Shown: positions 8,560 to 19,200 of the stretch, in pieces
Layout: each line of letters starts with the position of its first letter
Position numbering within the stretch: position 1 is the first letter of the stretch
From: Rickettsiales bacterium
GTDB taxonomy: Bacteria; Pseudomonadota; Alphaproteobacteria; Rickettsiales; UBA1997
Length of the DNA stretch: 64,000 nt
Reading direction: 5' to 3'
Assembly (NCBI GenBank): GCA_017475895.1
Contig: JAFVEQ010000035.1
Location: 1 to 64,000 of the forward strand
Translations under genes and position numbers: made by a program
The notes under the pieces: generated by a model
What the model was told of the DNA's origin: nothing
What the model saw: the letters and a program-made list of their open reading frames with translations, nothing else
The model's database searches: none

Positions 8560-9375
8560 CTATTTGTTATTCGTCTGTTTTAATATCCTTAAAAAATCGT
8601 CAATGGACAAGTTTTCTGCCCGACAACTGCAATTTATACCACTTTTTTGTAGAATATCTTCAGCATCAGCATAGGCGGTTTTTAAATTATTTAAAACTGT
8701 TTTTCTTCTCTGGTTAAATAAAATGGCACACAAACTTGACAATTTAGGCGTCAATGTTAAATCTATATTTTCCTTAGGAATTAGGCTAACAACCGAAGAT
8801 GTAACCTTCGGCGGTGGTAAAAATGCAGACGGTGAAATATCAAAACATTTTTTGACATTACAGATATATTGACACATAATGGATAATTTACAATAATCTT
8901 TACTATTACTTTTAGCCACAATTCTATCCACAACCTCTTTTTGTAGCAACAAAGTTATACTTTCTATTTGTTTAACATCACCATTTAGCCACTTAAAAAG
9001 TAATGTTGTTCCTATATTATAGGGTAAATTAGCTATTATTTTAAATTTACCACCAAACATTTTACCCTCATCAATATTCAGGGCATCTGCATAAATTGGT
9101 TCAAGGTTTAAAAAATATGGTTTCAATTCACTATTTGCTATTTTAACACATCTTTCATCAGCATCAACGGTTATAAGTTTTTTTGGATTTTGCTTCAATA
9201 TCGCTGCAGTCAACCCACCGGGACCAGTTCCTATTTCTAGTATGTTTTTATTTTCCACTCCACCCGCACAATTAACTATTTTTGTTAGTAATTCAGGATT
9301 TGTTAAAAAATTTTGTCCAAAAGATTTCTTTGTGTATAAATTATATTTTTTTATTATCTCCGACGTTGTTAACAT
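8560..9375 (-). CDS. rsmA: 16S rRNA A1518/A1519 dimethyltransferase
   Basis: About 271 residues with the KsgA hallmarks: FGQNFL at the N-terminus, SAM motif I ILEIGTGPGGLT, and the catalytic NLPY in IIANLPYNIG. It dimethylates two adjacent adenines in helix 45 of 16S rRNA. The ATG at 9375 (MLTTSEIIKKYNLY) is chosen over an upstream TTG; it starts one base after the TGA of prmC, so the two are coupled. The length is normal. Confidence 0.95.
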   Translation of the reverse strand: MLTTSEIIKKYNLYTKKSFGQNFLTNPELLTKIVNCAGGVENKNILEIGTGPGGLTAAILKQNPKKLITVDADERCVKIANSELKPYFLNLEPIYADALNIDEGKMFGGKFKIIANLPYNIGTTLLFKWLNGDVKQIESITLLLQKEVVDRIVAKSNSKDYCKLSIMCQYICNVKKCFDISPSAFLPPPKVTSSVVSLIPKENIDLTLTPKLSSLCAILFNQRRKTVLNNLKTAYADAEDILQKSGINCSCRAENLSIDDFLRILKQTNNK

Positions 9376-9376
9376 A

Positions 9377-10222
9377 TCACTTACCCTTACCAACAATAAA
9401 ACTCAAAACTCTAACAATGCCATTTAAATCTTTTTTAGTCCTGTGTAACACAAACCCGTTTTCAACAAAAATATTTGTTACATCGCCTTCTTGCCCCTGT
9501 CCTATTTCTAAAAATATTTTTGTGTTAAATTTACAATTTTTAGCAATATTTTTTGCTATATACCTGTAGCAATTTAGTCCATCATCACCACCGTCCAACG
9601 CCAACAACGGATCAAAGTTTTTAACATCATCCGCAAGTGTGTTTATGTCACCGGTTCTTATGTAGGGAGGATTTGAAACAATTATGTCAAATTTTCCATC
9701 AACATCATCATTCCAATTTGACTGCACAAAATCAATGTTATTAACATTAAGTTTTTCTGCGTTAGCTCTTGCAACATTGAGAGATTTTTCATTAATATCA
9801 ACAGCAACACCTCTAGAGTTACCGAATATTTTTAGGAACGTCAAAATTAAACAACCGCTACCGGTACCCAAGTCCAAAATATTCAACTTCTCATTTTCTC
9901 TGTATTCTTCAAGTACAAGTTCCACTATATTTTCCGTATCGGGTCTTGGATCTAAAACATCGCCATTTACATAAAAGTCATAGTCCCAAAACGACTTCCT
10001 ATTCAATATTTTTGATATTGGTTCATTTTTTAGACGTCTCTGCACAAGCTGATTTAACTTGTTTTCCTCCACAAATTCAGCGCTATATTTTAAATAAAGA
10101 TCTTTTAAACCTATATTTAATACATGACATAAAAGTAACTTGCAATCCAGCAGTGGTGTTTCAATGGTTTCATTAGTTTCTAGTATTTTTGCATATTTAT
10201 TTATAGCATCAATTAAGTTCAT
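9377..10222 (-). CDS. prmC: Release-factor glutamine N5-methyltransferase
   Basis: 281 residues. SAM motif ILDLGTGSGCL and the catalytic NPPY in IIVSNPPYIRTGD are diagnostic for PrmC/HemK, which methylates the GGQ glutamine of RF1 and RF2. The N-terminal helical domain that recognises release factors is present. It ends with TGA one base before rsmA, and its start overlaps the end of the DUF2125-like gene by 14 bp, giving a tightly coupled leftward operon. This TGA stop is evidence for the standard genetic code. Confidence 0.95.
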   Translation of the reverse strand: MNLIDAINKYAKILETNETIETPLLDCKLLLCHVLNIGLKDLYLKYSAEFVEENKLNQLVQRRLKNEPISKILNRKSFWDYDFYVNGDVLDPRPDTENIVELVLEEYRENEKLNILDLGTGSGCLILTFLKIFGNSRGVAVDINEKSLNVARANAEKLNVNNIDFVQSNWNDDVDGKFDIIVSNPPYIRTGDINTLADDVKNFDPLLALDGGDDGLNCYRYIAKNIAKNCKFNTKIFLEIGQGQEGDVTNIFVENGFVLHRTKKDLNGIVRVLSFIVGKGK

Positions 10223-11252
10223 TTTTAAAAACTAATTTTTGTACCAGTTCGTTAATGTCAACGTCATTTATAAAGAACTTCTTACTTAAGCTACTACCTT
10301 TTAGACTGTAAAATTTGTTGTTTCTTGTATCCTTTTCATTAGCCGGTGCCAATTCAAGAATTTGTACCAATTTTAACATTGAATCTTTACCAAATATAAA
10401 ATCGGCGTCCTTATTAACCGCAGAAACAAGATAATTATAGTTTATTACGCTAGCATTGAAATTCATTTCCGCACTTCTGCTATAGTAGGTTACTTTATAT
10501 TCACCATCTAAATTTATAGAGTAATTATTGGTGACATCGTTAAAATTAAACGTATCAACAACGTTTCTTATGACAGTTGGATTACCGCCATCAAGTTCAT
10601 ATATGCTAGAAAAAATAAATTCAAAATTAGCTTCTAGGGGTTTACCTTTGCCATTATTGGAGATACTTTTAATTTCATCAACATTTAGTCTTAGTGTTCT
10701 ATTTTCGTAATCATTGTCATTAACATACACAAGCTTCAATGTTAAATTATTAAAAGTATTAACATCAATATCATTCATGTTTTTGTGTGTTAAACTCTTG
10801 ATAAAACTATCCATATTATTTATTTTGTAGGAATCGTTCAAGGTAAAACTTATATCGTGGTCACTCAAAACAATTTTACCACTATAGTCCTCTTCGGTAT
10901 TTTTTTTAAACAATATCTCTTTGTTGATTTTTAGATTAACGTTTTTTGTGAATATTAAATTACGAATCATAACTTCATTAAAATTAACTGTAAAATCACC
11001 GCTCTTGTATGGCACTTTAACATTTAAGTTATTAATTTTACATTTCATTACAAATGGAAAACCGCCAACTTTAATTTTATCATATTTTAATTCAAATCTA
11101 GCATTATCCGTACCTAAAATATTTATAATGGTTTTCTTAACCTCATGCCACACCATAACATAGGCGGCAAGTATTATAAAAAGTACAATACCAAGCAGTG
11201 TATATATTAGCTTTGAATTGTTGTTTTTTGCCTCTTTTGTTATTGCTCTCAT
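10209..11252 (-). CDS. DUF2125-like inner-membrane-anchored protein
   Basis: 347 residues with one membrane helix at about 15-35 and a long beta-rich periplasmic part. The stretch KVGGFPFVMKCKI after the helix resembles the GG(F/Y)PFR-type opening of DUF2125 proteins, which are largely alphaproteobacterial and of unknown function. The layout (helix, then repeated beta strands) also recalls AsmA-like envelope proteins. It opens an operon with prmC and rsmA, overlapping prmC by 14 bp, and lies just downstream of two envelope lipoprotein genes. The family assignment is from memory of the motif. Confidence 0.55.
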   Translation of the reverse strand: MRAITKEAKNNNSKLIYTLLGIVLFIILAAYVMVWHEVKKTIINILGTDNARFELKYDKIKVGGFPFVMKCKINNLNVKVPYKSGDFTVNFNEVMIRNLIFTKNVNLKINKEILFKKNTEEDYSGKIVLSDHDISFTLNDSYKINNMDSFIKSLTHKNMNDIDVNTFNNLTLKLVYVNDNDYENRTLRLNVDEIKSISNNGKGKPLEANFEFIFSSIYELDGGNPTVIRNVVDTFNFNDVTNNYSINLDGEYKVTYYSRSAEMNFNASVINYNYLVSAVNKDADFIFGKDSMLKLVQILELAPANEKDTRNNKFYSLKGSSLSKKFFINDVDINELVQKLVFKNELN

Positions 11253-11266
11253 TTCTTACTCCTATA

Positions 11267-12595
11267 TTATTTTTCTAGATACTTTAATGGATCCATTGCT
11301 ACCCTACCTTTTCTAACGGCAAAGTACAACTGTGGTTCAGAAACAGTTCCGGTTTGTCCAACTGTCCCTATAACCTGTCCCTTCGTGACTTTATCTTTAA
11401 CTTTAACATTTATGGTGTCACAATGACCATAAATTGACAATATACCATTACTATGTTTAACTATGATTATGTTTCCATAATTTTTTAATTCGTTTCCCGT
11501 ATAGGCAACCTCACCGTTTTCGGCAGCAACAATATTGTCACCCTTTTGCGCCTTTATACTGATGGCATCGTTGTACTCTCCATTCTCCTGTTTTCCAAAT
11601 CTCTTTATAACATCACCTTTAACTGGCCATTTTAGCAAATTAGTTGATTGTTTATCGGATTTATCAACATTTTTTATTTCCTCTTTATTTATCTTATCTG
11701 TGCTGGTTTGTTTAACCTCCTCATTTTGTTTCGTCGGTTCAGCGTTAACGCTTGTTTTTTTAGCTTTATCTTGGGCACCACTAGTATTTTTGGTGTTGAG
11801 TTTCTGTCCGACGTAAATCCTGTATGGTTTCTGTAAATTATTATACTTTATCAGATCACTAACACTGACGCCAACCTGTTTTGATATGCTATACAAATTA
11901 TCACCACTTTTAACTGTATATTTATAAACAGCTGTACCACTAGTTTTACCATCAACAGATGCTGATTCTGCTGAGTCGTTGGCAGGAACTTTCAGTTTTT
12001 GACCTGTATAAACCTTATAGGGTGGTTTTATATCATTAATTGTTGCAATTTCTCTAACCGTGGACTTGTTTTGAGAAGCAATTTTAATTAAATTGTCACC
12101 ACTTTCAACTGTTATAGTCTTGTACTTTACCTCCCCTTTAGTTTCATCACCATCTGAGAATACCTTTAGTCGCTGTCCAACGTATATGTTGTATGGAGAT
12201 TTAATATTATTTAAAGTCGCTATTTCATTCAACGACATATTATAACTTGCTCCTATGGTAGACAGTGAATCACCACTCTTAACTCTAACAAATGTCGTTT
12301 TTTTATTTTTAACAGTTTCTTTTTTATTTGAACTTAATTCTTCCACATCGTTTGTATTCTCAGTATCCTTTTCTTCAACTACTTCAACGTCATTCTTTCT
12401 TAAATCTCTTACAATTTTATTGTTGGCCGTTTTCACATAGGTTCCCCGCATATAGCTCGGCTGAAACATGTCCTTTTTTATAGTATCACCACCGGCAATG
12501 CTATTATTGTTTTCCTTGTAAACAATATCAACTTCCTCCTGAACGCAGGCCACTAGGCTCAATCCAAACAAAAAAGCAAATATTTTTTTATTCAT
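11267..12595 (-). CDS. Triple-LysM lipoprotein with degenerate M23 domain (NlpD/EnvC-like)
   Basis: 442 residues. The lipobox LVAC puts the acylated Cys at 17. Three LysM peptidoglycan-binding repeats lie at about 102-145, 158-202 and 225-267, each ending (I/V)YxGQ(K/R)L. A LytM/M23 domain occupies 322-440. Most zinc-ligand positions are replaced: YNDAISI stands where HxGxD would be and PQLYFAV where HLHFEV would be; only YGH (391) remains. This is the pattern of non-catalytic NlpD/EnvC proteins that activate AmiA/B/C amidases at the septum. It is preceded by GGAG and follows the LpoA-like gene by 10 bp. Confidence 0.85.
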   Translation of the reverse strand: MNKKIFAFLFGLSLVACVQEEVDIVYKENNNSIAGGDTIKKDMFQPSYMRGTYVKTANNKIVRDLRKNDVEVVEEKDTENTNDVEELSSNKKETVKNKKTTFVRVKSGDSLSTIGASYNMSLNEIATLNNIKSPYNIYVGQRLKVFSDGDETKGEVKYKTITVESGDNLIKIASQNKSTVREIATINDIKPPYKVYTGQKLKVPANDSAESASVDGKTSGTAVYKYTVKSGDNLYSISKQVGVSVSDLIKYNNLQKPYRIYVGQKLNTKNTSGAQDKAKKTSVNAEPTKQNEEVKQTSTDKINKEEIKNVDKSDKQSTNLLKWPVKGDVIKRFGKQENGEYNDAISIKAQKGDNIVAAENGEVAYTGNELKNYGNIIIVKHSNGILSIYGHCDTINVKVKDKVTKGQVIGTVGQTGTVSEPQLYFAVRKGRVAMDPLKYLEK

Positions 12596-12605
12596 TTTTA
12601 CTCCA

Positions 12606-13901
12606 TTAATAATTTAAAAATTCCTGATCTGTACTCAACACAACCTTTTCTTTATTTTGCAGTTGTAACACAAACATTTTTCTTTCAACAACTCCATTTG
12701 GCAGAAATCTAAATTTACCATCTATACCATCAAAACCATTTGGATTCAAAAGTTCCTTTTTATTTATGCTATAAATTCCATCAGCTCTGTAGTAAACCTT
12801 ATCTATAATATTAACTAAATCATAGGTCATTGACGTTATTTTAGACGGTTCACTTCTATATAACTTTACGTAGCTATCATAAAACTTCTTATACTTTTCC
12901 GGATTTGCTCCAATAAATATAACGTTATCAAGATATGGGTTATTCAAAACGTTTGTATCACCATCCAGTTTTGTTGTACCCAAAAGTTGTATATATCTAC
13001 CATTCCTCTGATTTATAAACAGTAAATTAGCAATTTCTTCTGCTTTTTTACCTCCATCGGGTATAAACAAGGCCTGTGGATATATTTTTTCATCCTCCTG
13101 TATAATAAATTCCAGTTCTTCATTGTTGCCCAGCAATTTGTTTTCCATTTTTTTCTTTTCATAGTCTTCGTATAAAGTCTGAGGCACTTCATAAAAATTA
13201 GCTAAATCGCTTATCTTTGTCATCAAATTCTTTTCGTCCTGATCATAGTACTCTGTTTTTATCAGCAGACCATCCTTATTCAAAATTGTTCCTCTTAATA
13301 TCTTATTCATTGCCGCACCATGTGAACTATTCGGCATTAAGGCTACATAGTTAATAAAATCATTCTCCATCATATAGGATATTAACGTCTGTATTTCCTG
13401 TTCCGGAATGGAACCGGTAACAAATACGTTATCAATTCCTTTAAGTTCATCGTCATTGGACAAAGAAAAAACAATCAGATCGTGTTTTTTTATTATATTT
13501 TTAATAGCTTTCGTCTCTGCACTAAACAACGGTCCTATTACAGTGTCAATGCCGTCTTTAATAGCTCTGTTTATAGCCTCAACAGCACCAAAAGTTGTTC
13601 CTTTTGTATCATAAACCTTTAGTACTATGTTTTTTTTGTTATTCTCAAAAAGGGAAAGCTGAATTGAATTTAATATGGACTCTCCCACAGACTTAACTTG
13701 TCCACTGAGCGGTACTAAAACCGCAACCCTAAGCTTATCACTTGATGTTTTTGTATATTCGTCCATTACACTATCTGTGTAAAAGGTAGATTGCCCCTCT
13801 TTTATTTTATCGTTGTTTAAAAAATAGTCCAAATCGCTGCTACAGGAAAATAGTAGCACAGCAGTAAAGACAAATATAATTTTCTTATATAATTTAAACA
13901 T
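12606..13901 (-). CDS. LpoA-like penicillin-binding-protein activator lipoprotein
   Basis: 431 residues. The lipobox LLFSC (Cys near 20) is followed by a type-1 periplasmic binding fold starting LRVAVLVPLSGQVKSVGES, with IGPLFSAETKAI and VIGANP later. This is the Peripla_BP_6 form found in the C-terminal half of LpoA, which stimulates PBP1a from the outer membrane; branched-chain amino-acid binding proteins share the fold but are not usually lipoproteins of this length and context. The N-terminal TPR part of gammaproteobacterial LpoA is missing, as usual in alphaproteobacteria. Co-transcription with the LysM lipoprotein suggests a cell-wall role. Confidence 0.75.
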   Translation of the reverse strand: MFKLYKKIIFVFTAVLLFSCSSDLDYFLNNDKIKEGQSTFYTDSVMDEYTKTSSDKLRVAVLVPLSGQVKSVGESILNSIQLSLFENNKKNIVLKVYDTKGTTFGAVEAINRAIKDGIDTVIGPLFSAETKAIKNIIKKHDLIVFSLSNDDELKGIDNVFVTGSIPEQEIQTLISYMMENDFINYVALMPNSSHGAAMNKILRGTILNKDGLLIKTEYYDQDEKNLMTKISDLANFYEVPQTLYEDYEKKKMENKLLGNNEELEFIIQEDEKIYPQALFIPDGGKKAEEIANLLFINQRNGRYIQLLGTTKLDGDTNVLNNPYLDNVIFIGANPEKYKKFYDSYVKLYRSEPSKITSMTYDLVNIIDKVYYRADGIYSINKKELLNPNGFDGIDGKFRFLPNGVVERKMFVLQLQNKEKVVLSTDQEFLNY

Positions 13902-14064
13902 CTTGTTAAAAATAATTTACCGATAGAATATAACAACAAAAAAAATATACAAGTTTTATTTTGTAGCAAACTCACACGATATCAATAATACAATAAATAT
14001 TGTTTATGTTTAACAAAATAAATCGATAGTGTGATTACTAGTGTACAACTCTGATGTTACCGCT

Positions 14065-15002
14065 TTACGGTAATTGTACCTGGTTGTTTGGCAAATGGTT
14101 ATCAAGATCATCCCCTGCATTTTGTATCTGCTCTTGTTCTTGTAGCTGCCTTTGTAGCTGATCGAACTCTTCTTCAGTTCCTTTGCCCATCCCTTCCAGT
14201 TCATTTTGCTTGTGTTCATCAGCACGTGTTCTTAGCGATTTGTGTTCACTATCAATTTTAACATCAGTATCATTCTGTAAACCATTTAGATCTTCTAAAA
14301 CTCCAAGTGCTTCATGTATTTGTCCATTCTTAATTTGCCCATTTTTATCAAAAAACCCTTCCATTTGTTCCATTTGTCCCTGATGTTCTTTAATATCTCT
14401 TTCAATATCAATTCTAAGTCTATTGTAATCAGAATTATTATACATGTAAAAATTACCACATTCTAAAGCAATTTTTCTAGCATATTTTGAACCATATAAC
14501 TCCGTTACCATATCTCTTACGTATTTGTTATCTTGTATCTTATATCCACTCTGTCTTATATTTCGCAATTTTGCCTTTTGAATTCCGTCTCGACATATAA
14601 GTGTATCTAATTCCTCATCATTCAATTTTTGTAATTCTTCATCTGTTACATACTCGAATTTAGCCTTTTTACCAAGTCTCTTGTTTAAAGCTGTTTTTAA
14701 ATTTTCCTGTCTCTCCAGCATTGTATCATCATCAAGAGCATTTTCATTATCCTTTATTTCATTAAATTTGTTATTTAGTTCTTCTTTTTCGGCATCTGAT
14801 TTCTTCACCTTTTTATTTCCAAAAAAAACGCAAAATTTTAGTCCAAAGGCTATCTTTTTTATTATTAACTTCATTCATTAACTCAGGTAGTTCTTGCTTA
14901 TTATCAAGTATTCTTTGTGCTTTTACTTCGTCACACTTCTCTAAATCCCTTATTTCATTTTACAGTGTCTGTATTGTTTGTATTTTTTGTGTTTTGTTAT
15001 CC
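14065..15002 (-). pseudogene. Decayed coiled-coil gene (nonsense plus frameshift)
   Basis: The promoter-proximal ATG (15002) reads MDNKTQKIQTIQTL and then meets TAA where CAA is likely. The same frame continues as NEIRDLEKCDEVKAQ and on to DSLWTKILRFFWK. There, at a run of eight T residues, reading must shift to enter the long downstream frame (14065-14874, GNKKVKKSDAEKEEL...). The downstream part is charged, coiled-coil-rich and Gln-rich at the C-terminus (QRQLQEQEQIQ). No family is recognised. The downstream frame may still be translated from the ATG at 14874, giving 269 aa with a spurious hydrophobic start. The intact strong promoter suggests recent loss. Confidence 0.6.
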
Positions 15003-15018
15003 ATAGTAACCTCATTAA

Positions 15019-15062
15019 ATGGTATATTACAACTAGTATACCATATTTTAACAATATGTCAA
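15019..15062 (-). promoter_or_regulatory. Promoter with operator-like inverted repeat
   Basis: Reading leftward: TTGACA (15057-15062), a 16-bp spacer, TATACT (15035-15040). An 8-bp perfect inverted repeat ATGGTATA/TATACCAT (15019-15026, 15037-15044) overlaps the -10 box and start region, as a repressor site would. It drives the decayed gene ending at 14065. Confidence 0.6.
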
Positions 15063-15144
15063 GCAAAAAACATGTGTACATTATTACAAAAAGTTACATT
15101 TTTTAGATAATTATACACATAAAACTATTTATGAAGCAATCTTT

Positions 15145-15420
15145 TTAATTCGCTCTGTTCCTACAATACTTACCGTAGTTTATGTTTTTTATAATATTGG
15201 CTTTATCTAAAACATAATGAGGATTTAGATTAGCCATATCACAAACTTTAACAAAATCCTTATTTTTTATATTAAACCACAGTGTAGCCTTAACTCTAAA
15301 GGTGTTTGCTATTTTCTTCTTAGAACTATTTTTTAGATCTATGAAGGCCTGTAATATTACAGCTCGCCACAGCGCTTGTTCTCTGCCATCGCAGTTCCTG
15401 TTTGGACTGTCATCGCACAT
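15145..15420 (-). CDS. Small conserved protein with WRAVILQA motif
   Basis: 91 residues from the ATG at 15420, chosen because CGGAG lies 9 bp upstream; an open frame further upstream (to 15498) has no ribosome site. The pattern LWRAVILQAFIDL, then DFVKVCDMANLNPHYVLD, resembles a short protein type that I recall from alphaproteobacteria and some of their phages, often beside terminase or GTA genes; its function is unknown. It has Cys residues near the N-terminus (MCDDSPNRNC). It stands alone between the decayed coiled-coil gene and gyrB. Confidence 0.6.
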   Translation of the reverse strand: MCDDSPNRNCDGREQALWRAVILQAFIDLKNSSKKKIANTFRVKATLWFNIKNKDFVKVCDMANLNPHYVLDKANIIKNINYGKYCRNRAN

Positions 15421-15709
15421 GTAAATTACTCCGATTATTGTTAATAAATATTTATTTCGCAACAATCGTAGGCCATAATTATAATGTAGACAGTACATTA
15501 TTTAGATAAACATCAAATATTGTATATATTTTATGACAACACAAAGAGTATATATTAGAAAAACTAGGTATTTTATGAATATTTTTTTCATAAAATCGTA
15601 TAAATATCACTTAAATAAACATAACTAATATATAAAAATAATATATATAGTAAATGCTTGATATATACTAATAGTTGTATTAAAATCGAATTGCCTCCTT
15701 TATATAGAA
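15421..15709. other. AT-rich intergenic stretch
   Basis: A very AT-rich gap (mostly TATA-like runs) between the 91-aa gene and the gyrB terminator. It contains TATAAT-like boxes that may serve the small gene. I see no open frame or RNA gene. Confidence 0.35.
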
Positions 15710-15741
15710 ACAATAGCTCACCTAGTTTGGTGGGCTATTGT
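15710..15741 (-). terminator. gyrB terminator hairpin
   Basis: A 13-bp stem ACAATAGCTCACC/GGTGGGCTATTGT with one G-T pair and a 6-nt loop, 45 bp after the gyrB stop. The following T-tract on the minus strand is weak (TTTCTATAT). Confidence 0.65.
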
Positions 15742-15785
15742 CGTTTATATATACTATTTGTATATATAATATTTATGCTTAAATA

Positions 15786-18242
<2,457 letters not shown>

Positions 18243-18276
18243 TCAATACAAACTTGATTATAATTATAAATTTAAT

Positions 18277-18789
18277 TTATTTATTTTCAAGAGATATTAA
18301 ATCATCAACAGCATTCAACCAAGTTGTAATTTTATTATTTACCTGTCGGTCAAAACTCTTGTTTACGTTGTCAAAATCCATATAGTCCACAACTCTGGCA
18401 TTTTTAACATTTTCTTTAAATTTATCATAAAAATTACCTTTATTGCTTTGCTGGGTTGAAAATAACACTACGTGTTTGTTTTTAAAATCAACCTCCTTCA
18501 AAAGACTAAATAAAACCGGATTTAAAGTAAACCACCAAACCGGTGCACCAACAAAAACCACATCATAATCATTAACATTTGGTAAATTACTTATTGTTGG
18601 ATAATTCCCACTTTTCAATTGTTTTTTACTTTTCCAGTATACAGACGGTACGGTATATGAATCCGTTAAACCAATTTCATGTATTGTCGCTCTGGTTTTT
18701 TCAGCTATGTTTTCAGCAATAGTTCTTGTGTGACCATCCAAAGAATAGTATATAACCAAAACGTTACCTAAATTCGTTTTAAGTTCCAC
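18277..18789 (-). CDS. Flavodoxin-like protein
   Basis: 170 residues with the FMN phosphate loop YYSLDGHTRTIAENIA (about 14-29) and the aromatic-flanked loop VGAPVWWFTLNPV that holds the isoalloxazine ring. This is the Flavodoxin_4-like long form. It could take electrons from the PFOR encoded at 37-41 kb, but that is inference. It starts at GTG (18789), which overlaps the last 11 bases of a 47-codon membrane-peptide gene, so translation is probably coupled. Confidence 0.85.
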   Translation of the reverse strand: MELKTNLGNVLVIYYSLDGHTRTIAENIAEKTRATIHEIGLTDSYTVPSVYWKSKKQLKSGNYPTISNLPNVNDYDVVFVGAPVWWFTLNPVLFSLLKEVDFKNKHVVLFSTQQSNKGNFYDKFKENVKNARVVDYMDFDNVNKSFDRQVNNKITTWLNAVDDLISLENK

Positions 18790-18922
18790 ATTTTGAAATA
18801 TTTTTGTATTTCGCCTTCAATTTTTTCCTATTAAAAAAGCTATGCAAACCGTAAGCTACACCAATTATTAAAATCAAACAGATTACACAACTTAGACACA
18901 AAATAATTATTTTTGAATTCAT
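18779..18922 (-). CDS. 47-residue single-span membrane peptide
   Basis: A short open frame with ATG at 18922 and AAGGTAGG about 8 bp upstream. It encodes MNSKIIILCLSC followed by a hydrophobic helix to residue about 27, then a very basic tail (NRKKLKAKYK). It ends inside the flavodoxin gene with an 11-bp overlap. The topology (one helix, positive C-terminal tail) suggests a small inner-membrane protein that could tether the flavodoxin. I know no family for it. Support comes from the ribosome site, the overlap and the composition. Confidence 0.55.
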   Translation of the reverse strand: MNSKIIILCLSCVICLILIIGVAYGLHSFFNRKKLKAKYKNISKCGT

Positions 18923-19145
18923 CTTAAACCTACCTTAATATTGTTATCACAACAATAAACAAAATTTATTTATTTTCAAGAAATATAATGAAATTAGTAC
19001 AAAAATCCGCATATTTTTACAATAAAATTGTCCTTTGTGAACAATCTTTCAATTTTGATATTGAATCTATATCAACTAAAAGTAATTATAATAGATATTA
19101 TATACATTTTTTGGTGCAATTTAATAAAAATTATGAATTAACTCC

Positions 19146-19174
19146 TTGAAAAAAATAAAATAATATTGTATACA
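19146..19174 (+). promoter_or_regulatory. Promoter of the MDH/LDH gene
   Basis: TTGAAA (19146-19151), 17-bp spacer, TATACA (19169-19174), 27 bp before the ATG at 19201. A GG-rich ribosome site (CAGG) directly precedes the start. The 18923-19145 stretch upstream holds nothing else recognisable. Confidence 0.55.
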
Positions 19175-19200
19175 GGGTTAGACCAACAAATTTAATCAGG

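Noticed and set aside
14010..14225. 71-codon frame overlapping the end of the decayed coiled-coil gene
   Set aside because: A shadow of the longer, coiled-coil frame; no start signal.
18961..18990. Short repeat of the flavodoxin 3' end (TTATTTATTTTCAAGA) upstream of the 47-aa gene
   Set aside because: Only about 20 AT-rich bases match; it could be chance, and no further flavodoxin sequence follows.
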